From assembly GCA_024349245.1 (NCBI GenBank), contig JALDNG010000552.1:46783-110782 (forward strand): 64,000 nt of DNA, given 5' to 3'. The DNA comes from Neodontobutis hainanensis. Taxonomy: Eukaryota; Chordata; Actinopteri; Gobiiformes; Odontobutidae. Under the pieces are notes generated by a model that had not been told where the DNA came from, searched no databases, and was given only the letters and a program-made list of their open reading frames with translations. This document shows, piece after piece, positions 57,106 through 64,000 of this stretch (positions within the stretch are counted from its first letter, which is position 1; each line of letters begins with the position of its first letter). The position numbers were made by a program, and so were the translations under genes.

Positions 57106-60100
57106 AACAGAACAGACTGTAGATGAGCATTAGAACAGAATGTAGGCGTCCATTAGAACAGACTGTAGATGTGCAGTAGTAAAGTCTTAAGACCTGCATA
57201 AGAATAGACTGTGGACAAGCATTAGAACAGACTGTAGATGAGCAGTAGTACAGACTGTAGACTTGCATTAGAAGAGAGTGTAGATGTGCATTAGAACAGA
57301 CTTTAGAAGTGCAGTAGTAGAGACTGTAGATGTGTAGTAGAACAGACTGTAAATGAGCAGTAGTAGAGACTGTAGACTTGTATTAGAACAGACTGTAAAC
57401 GTGCAGTAGAACAGACTGTAGATGAGCAGTTGTACAGACTGTAGACTTTCATTAGAACATACAGTAGATGTCCATTAGAATAGACTGTAGATGTGCAGTA
57501 GAACAGACTGACGAGGTGCAGAAGAATAGACTGAAGAGTTGCAGTAGTTGAGACTTTACACGAGGATTAGAACAGACTGTACATGACTATTAGAAAAGAC
57601 TGTAGACATGCTTTAGAAGAGACTGTAGAGGCTCAGTAGTACAGACTGTAGACGAGCATTAAAACAAACTGTAGATGTGCAGTAGACCAGACTGTAGACG
57701 TGCAGTTGAACAGACTTTAGAGCAGCAGTAGTACAGACTCTAGATTGGCTTTAGACTGTAGATGAGCATTAGAACAGACTGTAGAGGTGCAGTAGTACAG
57801 ACTGTAGATGAGCATTAGAACAGACTCTATATGAGTAGTAGAAAACACTCTAGACATGCTTTAGAACAGGCAGTAGAGGTGCAGTTGTACAGACTGTAGA
57901 CGAGCAGTAGTACAGACTGGAGAATTCCATTAGAACAAATTGTAAATGTGCATTAGAACAGACTGTAGATGTGCAAAAGAATAGACTATAGAGGGCAGTA
58001 GTTGAGACTTTACACGAGCATTAGAACAGACTGTACATGAGTATTAGAAAAGACTGTAGACATGTTTTAGAACAGACTGTAGAGTTCCAGTAGTACAGAC
58101 TCTAGACGACCATTAGAACAAACTGTAGATGTGCAGTAGAAGAGACTGTAGAGGTGCAGTAGTACAGAAAGTTGACAATTATTAAAAGAGACTGTAGACG
58201 TGCAGTATAACAGACTCTAGACAATTATTATCTATTAACAATAGAAAAGACTGTAGAGGTGCAGTTGAACAGACTGTAGATGTGCAGTTGAATAGACTTC
58301 AGAGCAGAAGTAGAACAGACTCTAGATTGGCTTTGGAACAGACTGTAGACGAGCATTAGAACAAACAGTAAACAACCTGTAGAACAGACTAAGAATGTGC
58401 AGAAGAATAGACTCTAGAGGTGCAGTAGTACAGACTGTAGATGAGCAAATGAACAGACTGTATATGAGTTTTAGAAAACACTGTAGACATGCATTTATAA
58501 CAGACTGTAGAGGTGCAGTAATACAGACTGTAGACGAGCATTAGAACAGACTGTAGAAGTGCAGTAGTACGGACTGTAGAGGTGCAGTTGAACAGACTGA
58601 AGACGTGCAGTTGAACAGACTTCAGTGCAGAATTAGTAAAGACTGTAGATTGTAGAACAGACTGACAATTAGAAGAGATTGTAGATGTGCAGTAAAAATG
58701 ACTGTAGACGTGCAGTAGAATAGAGTGCAGTAGAGCAATAGTACAGACTGTAAAATGGGATTAGATCAGACTGTAGACATGCAGTAGAACAGACTGTAAA
58801 GGTGCAGTTGTACAGACTGTAGGCGAGCATTAGAACAGACTGTTGATGTGCAGTAGAAAAGACTGTAGACGTACAATAGAACAGACTGTAGATGAGCATT
58901 AGAACAGAATGTAGGCGTCCATTAGAACAGACTGTAGATGTGCAGTAGTAAAGACTTAAGACCTGCATAAGAATAGACTGTGGACAAGCATTAGAACAGA
59001 CTGTAGATGAGCAGTAGTACAGACTGTAGACTTGCATTAGAAGAGAGTGTAGATGTGCATTAGAACAGACTTTAGAAGTGCAGTAGTAGAGACTGTAGAT
59101 GTGTAGTAGAACAGACTGTAAATGAGCAGTAGTAGAGACTGTAGACTTGTATTAGAACAGACTGTAAACGTGCAGTAGAACAGACTGTAGATGAGCAGTT
59201 GTACAGACTGTAGACTTTCATTAGAACATACAGTAGATGTCCATTAGAATAGACTGTAGATGTGCAGTAGAACAGACTGACGAGGTGCAGAAGAATAGAC
59301 TGAAGAGTTGCAGTAGTTGAGACTTTACACGAGGATTAGAACAGACTGTACATGACTATTAGAAAAGACTGTAGACATGCTTTAGAAGAGACTGTAGAGG
59401 CTCAGTAGTACAGACTGTAGACGAGCATTAAAACAAACTGTAGATGTGCAGTAGACCAGACTGTAGACGTGCAGTTGAACAGACTTTAGAGCAGCAGTAG
59501 TACAGACTCTAGATTGGCTTTAGACTGTAGATGAGCTTTAGAACAGACTGTAGAGGTGCAGTAGTTCAGACTGTAGATGAGCATTAGAACAGACTCTATA
59601 TGAGTAGTAGAAAACACTCTAGACATGCTTTAGAACAGGCAGTAGAGGTGCAGTTGTACAGACTGTAGACGAGCAGTAGTACAGACTGGAGAATTCCATT
59701 AGAACAAATTGTAAATGTGCATTAGAACAGAATGTAGATGTGCAAAAGAATAGACTATAGAGGGCAGTAGTTGAGACTTTACACGAGCATTAGAACAGAC
59801 TGTACATGAGTATTAGAAAAGACTGTAGACATGTTTTAGAACAGACTGTAGAGTTCCAGTAGTACAGACTCTAGACGACCATTAGAACAAACTGTAGATG
59901 TGCAGTAGAAGAGACTGTAGAGGTGCAGTAGTACAGAAAGTTGACAATTATTAAAAGAGACTGTAGACGTGCAGTATAACAGACTCTAGACAATTATTAT
60001 CTATTAATAATAGAAAAGACTGTAGAGGTGCAGTTGAACAGACTGTAGATGTGCAGTTGAATAGACTTCAGAGCAGAAGTAGAACAGACTCTAAATTGGC

Positions 60101-60235
60101 TTTGGAACAGACTGTAGACGAGCATTAGAACAAACAGTAAACAACCTGTAGAACAGACTGAGAATGTGCAGAAGAATAGATTCTAGAGGTGCAGTAGTAC
60201 AGACTGTAGATGAGGATTAGAACAGACTGTATATG
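57106..60235 (-). repeat. Direct segmental duplication, offset 1769 bp
   Basis: 57106-58465 recurs at 58875-60235 at a constant 1769-bp offset, for example GACCTGCATAAGAATAG (~57190/58959), GAGAATTCCATTAG (~57919/59688) and AAACAACCTGTAGAACAG (~58371/60140). Only scattered substitutions separate them. The ~400 bp between the copies (58465-58875) are not part of the match. Confidence 0.88.
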
Positions 60236-60499
60236 AGTATTAGAAAACACTGTAGATATGCTTTAGAACAGACTGTAGAGTTGCAGTAGTTCAGACTGTA
60301 GACGAGCATTAGAACAGACTGTATATGAGTATTAAAAAACATTCTAGACATGCTTTAGAACAGATTGTAGAGGTGCAGTAATACAGACTGTAGATGAGAA
60401 TTAGAAAAGACTGTAAACGTCCAGTAGAACAGACTGACAATGTGCAGAAGAATAGACTGTAGAGATGCAGTAGTACAGACTGTAGACATGCATTAGAAC

Positions 60500-63400
60500 A
60501 GACTGTATATGAGTATTAGAAAACACTCTAGACATGCTTTAGAACAGACTGTAGATGAGCAGTAATACAGACTGTAGACTTGCATTAGAACAGACTGTAG
60601 ATGTGCAGTAGAACAGACCGTAGATGAGTAGTAAAACAGACTATAGACTTGCATTAGAACAGACTGTAAAACTGACTGTAGACGAGCATTAGAACCGACT
60701 GTAAACATCCAGTAGAACAGACTGACAATGTGCAGAAGAATAGACTGTAGAAATGCAGTAGTACAGACTGTAGACGAGCATTAGAAGAGAGTGTAGATGT
60801 GCATTAGAACAGACTTTAGAAGTGCAGTAGTAGAGACTGTAGATGTGTAGTAGAACAGACTGTAGACGTGCAGTGGACGAGACTGTAGTAGAGCAGTAGT
60901 ACAGACTGTAAACTGGCATTAGAACAGACTGTAGAGGTGCAGGTAAACAGACAGTAGATGAGCAATAGTACAGACTGTAGACTTACATTAGAACAGACTG
61001 TAGATGTGCATTAGAACAGACTGTAGACGTGCAGTAGAACAGACTGCAGATGAGCAGTAGTACAGACTGTAGGCTTGCATTAGAACAGACAGTAGATGTA
61101 CATTAGAAAAGACTGTAGATGAGCAGTAATACAGACTGTAGACTTGCATTAGAACAGACTGTAGTTGTGCAGTAGAACAAACTGTAGACGTTTATTAGAA
61201 CAGACTGTAGACCTGCAAAAGAACAGACCGTAGATGAGTAGTAAAACAGACTATAGACTTGCATTAGAACAGACTGTAAAACTGACTGTAGACGAGCATT
61301 AGAACAGACTGTAAACATCCAGTAGAACAGACTGACAATGTGCAGAAGAATAGACTGTAGAAATGCAGTAGTACAGACTGTAGACGAGCATTAGAAGAGA
61401 GTGTAGATGTGCATTAGAACAGACTTTAGAAGTGCAGTAGTAGAGACTGTAGATGTGTAGTAGAACAGACTGTAGACGTGCAGTGGACGAGACTATAGTA
61501 GAGCAGTAGTACAGACTGTAAACTGGCATTAGAACAGACTATAGAGGTGCAGGTGAACAGACAGTAGATGAGCAATAGTACAGACTGTAGACTTACATTA
61601 GAACAGACTGTAGATGTGCATTAGAACAGACTGTAGATGAGCAGTAGTACAGACTGTAGGCTTGCATTAGAACAGACAGTAGATGTACATTAGAACAGAC
61701 TGTAGATGTGCAGTAAAACAGACTGTAGACGTGCAGTGGACGAGACTGTAGTAGAGCAGTAGTACAGACTGTAAACTGGCATTAGAACAGACTGTAGAGG
61801 TGCAGGTGAACAGACAGTAGACGTGCAGTTGAGCAGACTTCAGAGCAGCAGTAGTACAGACTCTAGATTGGCTTTAGAACTGACTGTAGACGAACATTAG
61901 AACAGACTGTATATGAGTATTAGAAAACACTCTAAACATGCTTTAGAACAGACTGTAGAGGTGCAGTAATACAGACTGTAGATAAGAATTAGAAAAGACT
62001 GTAAACGTCCAGTAGAACAGACTGACAATGTGCAGAAGAATAGACTGTAGAGATGCAGTAGTTCAGACTGTAGACAAGCATTAGAACAGACTGTATATGA
62101 GTATTAGAAAACACTCTAGACATGCTTTAGAACAGACTGTAGAGCTGCAGTAGTTCAGACTGTAGACGAGTATTAGAACAGACTCTATATGAGTTTTAGA
62201 AAACACTCTGCACATGCTTTAGAACAGATTGTAAAAGGTGCAGTATTTCTGACTGTAGACATGCATTAGAACAGACTGTATATGAGTATTAGAAAACACT
62301 CTAGAGATGCTTTAGAACAGACTGTAGATGAGCAGTAATACAGACTGTAGACTTGCATTAGAACAGACTGTAGATGTGCAGTAGAACAGACTGTAGACGT
62401 TTATTAGAACAGACTGTAGACCTGCAAAAGAACAAACCGTAGATGAGTAGTAAAACAGACTATAGACTTGCATTAAAACAGACTGTAAAACTGACTGTAG
62501 ACGAGCATTAGAACAGACTGTAAACATCCAGTAGAACAGACTGACAATGTGCAGAAGAATAGACTGTAGAAATGCAGTAGTACAGACTGTAGACGAGCAT
62601 TAGAAGAGAGTGTAGATGTGCATTAGAACAGACTTTAGAAGTGCAGTAGTAGAGACTGAAGATGTGTAGTAGAACAGACTGTAGACGTGCAGTGGACGAG
62701 ACTGTAGTAGAGCAGTAGTACAGACTGTAAACTGGCATTAGAACAGACTGTAGAGGTGCAGGTGAACACACGGTAGATGAGCAATAGTACAGACTGTAGA
62801 CTTACATTAGAACAGACTGTAGATGTGCATTAGAACAGACTGTAGACGTGCAGTAGAACAGACTGTAGATAAGCAGTAGTACAGACTGTAGGCTTGCATT
62901 AGAACAGACAGTAGATGTACATTAGAACAGACTGTAGATGTGCAGTAAAACAGACTGTAGACGTGCAGTGGACGAGACTGTAGTAGAGCAGTTGTACAGA
63001 CTGTAAACTGGCATTAGAACAGACTGTAGAGGTGCAGGTGAACAGACAGTAGACGTGCAGTTAAGCAGACTTCAGAGCTGCAGTAGTATAGACTCTAGAT
63101 TGGCTTTAGAACTGACTATAGACGAGCATTAGAACAGGCTATAAACGTGCAGTAGAACAGACTTTATATAAGTATTAGAAAACACTCTAGATAAGTTTTA
63201 TAACAAAATGTAGAGGTGCAGTAGTTCCGACTGTAGACGAACATTAGAACAGACTGTATATGAGTATTAGAAAACACTCTAAACATGCTTTAGAACAGAC
63301 TGTAGAGGTGCAGTAATACAGACTGTAGATGAGAATTAGAAAAGACTGTAAACGTCAGTAGAACAGACTGACAATGTGCAGAAGAATAGACTGTAGAGAT

Positions 63401-63815
63401 GCAGTAGTACAGACTGTAGACAAGCATTAGAACAGACTGTATATGAGTATTAGAAAACACTCTAGACATGCTTTTGAACAGACTGTAGAGCTGCAGTAGT
63501 TCAGACTGTAGACAAGTATTAGGACAGACTCTATATGAGTTTTAGAAAACACTCTGCACATGCTTTAGAACAGATTGTAAAAGGTGCAGTATTTCTGACT
63601 GTAGACATGCATTAGAACAGACTGTATATGAGTATTAGAAAACACTCTAGACATGCTTTAGAACAGACTGTAGATGAGCAGTAATACAGACTGTAGACTT
63701 GCATTAGAACAGACTGTAGATGTGCAGTAGAACAGACTGTAGACGTTTATTAGAACAGACTGTAGACCTGCAAAAGAACAGACCGTAGATGAGTAGTAAA
63801 ACAGACTATAGACTT
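60500..63815 (-). repeat. ~1.2-1.35-kb higher-order repeats in the 23-bp array
   Basis: The same ordered set of variant units recurs. Starts of one marker block fall at ~60689, 61299 and 62508 (offsets 610 and 1209). Another block at 61103 recurs at 62312. The marker GTAAAAGGTGCAGTATTTCTG occurs at ~62231 and ~63577, offset 1346. Confidence 0.8.
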
Positions 63816-64000
63816 AAAGACTTTACAGTCTGTTCTAATGCTCGCCCACCGCCTGTTCTAATGCAGGTCTTTAGTGTGTTCTACTGCTCGCCTACAGTCT
63901 GTTCTATTGTACGCCTACATTCTGTTCCAATGCACATCTACAGTCTGTTCAACTGCACGTGTACTGTCTGTTCAACTGCATCTCAACAGTCTGTTCTAAT
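63816..64000 (+). repeat. 23-bp minisatellite, forward block 3 (continues past the window)
   Basis: After the joint at ~63810-63826 the units read forward again (ACAGTCTGTTCTAATGC) up to the window end, so the fourth orientation switch lies inside the window. Confidence 0.88.

Larger units (their letters stand above)
57087..63815 (-). repeat. 23-bp minisatellite, reverse block 2 (right part)
   Basis: This reverse-oriented array has marked higher-order structure: a ~1.36-kb segment copied at offset 1769 bp, then ~1.2-1.35-kb units from ~60.5 to 63.8 kb. It ends at AGACTATAGACTTAAAGAC (~63800), after which forward units start. Confidence 0.94.

Noticed and set aside
26692..63500. Many 60-140-codon Tyr/Ser/Cys-rich ORFs on both strands
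   Set aside because: They follow the orientation of the 23-bp unit and are just its translation over 69 bp. There are no domains.

Overview
The window looks like a repeat-only stretch of a vertebrate genome, most likely a teleost fish. The pointers are a 5'-truncated L2-type LINE with a short tandem 3' tail, a tRNA-derived SINE, a solo LTR and a small TIR transposon, all embedded in long tandem arrays. The layout fits pericentromeric, subtelomeric or sex-chromosome heterochromatin. I find no intact host protein-coding gene, rRNA, functional tRNA or CRISPR array. The species assignment is an inference from element types.

Layout. (1) 1-6284: a satellite with a ~355-bp unit, 17 complete copies plus a truncated one. 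At 6258-6318 it flips head-to-head and continues inverted to ~6936, where one inverted copy lacks 100 bp. (2) ~6937-7740: the 3' part of an L2-like LINE (end of the reverse transcriptase ORF, 3' UTR, tail), lying exactly between two satellites. (3) ~7741-25350: a pyrimidine-rich minisatellite with a 27-bp unit made of three related 9-mers. It has several tiers of higher-order repeats (377 bp, ~483 bp, ~2.1 kb, ~2.45-2.73 kb) and is interrupted by a 721-bp TIR transposon (14497-15217) with a 3-bp target duplication. Every frame of this array is largely free of stops, so it yields long but probably meaningless ORFs. (4) ~25521-26145: an isolated module containing its own degenerate ~160-bp repeats. 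(5) ~25375-64000: a third, unrelated minisatellite with a 23-bp unit (core ACAGTCTGTTCT).

The 23-bp array changes orientation four times, at ~36.64, ~43.19, ~54.55 and ~63.82 kb. The first switch carries a 14-bp telomere-like sequence. The array is punctuated by a solo LTR (42267-42627, TSD TACAG), a tRNA-derived SINE (47553-47909, minus strand) and a ~630-bp unique island of unknown origin (56459-57086). Segmental copies lie inside it, both direct (offset 1769 bp; ~1.2-1.35-kb units; ~5 kb apart) and inverted (52.0-52.9 kb against 57.9-58.5 kb).

These parts do not form a pathway. What the window records is repeat turnover: amplification, inversion and later transposon insertion that date the arrays relative to one another. 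The most notable points are the four-fold orientation switching of a 23-bp array carrying hundreds of copies of a steroid-receptor-like core, the telomere-like junction, the six-frame-open 27-bp array, and the nearly identical 2.7-kb higher-order copies.
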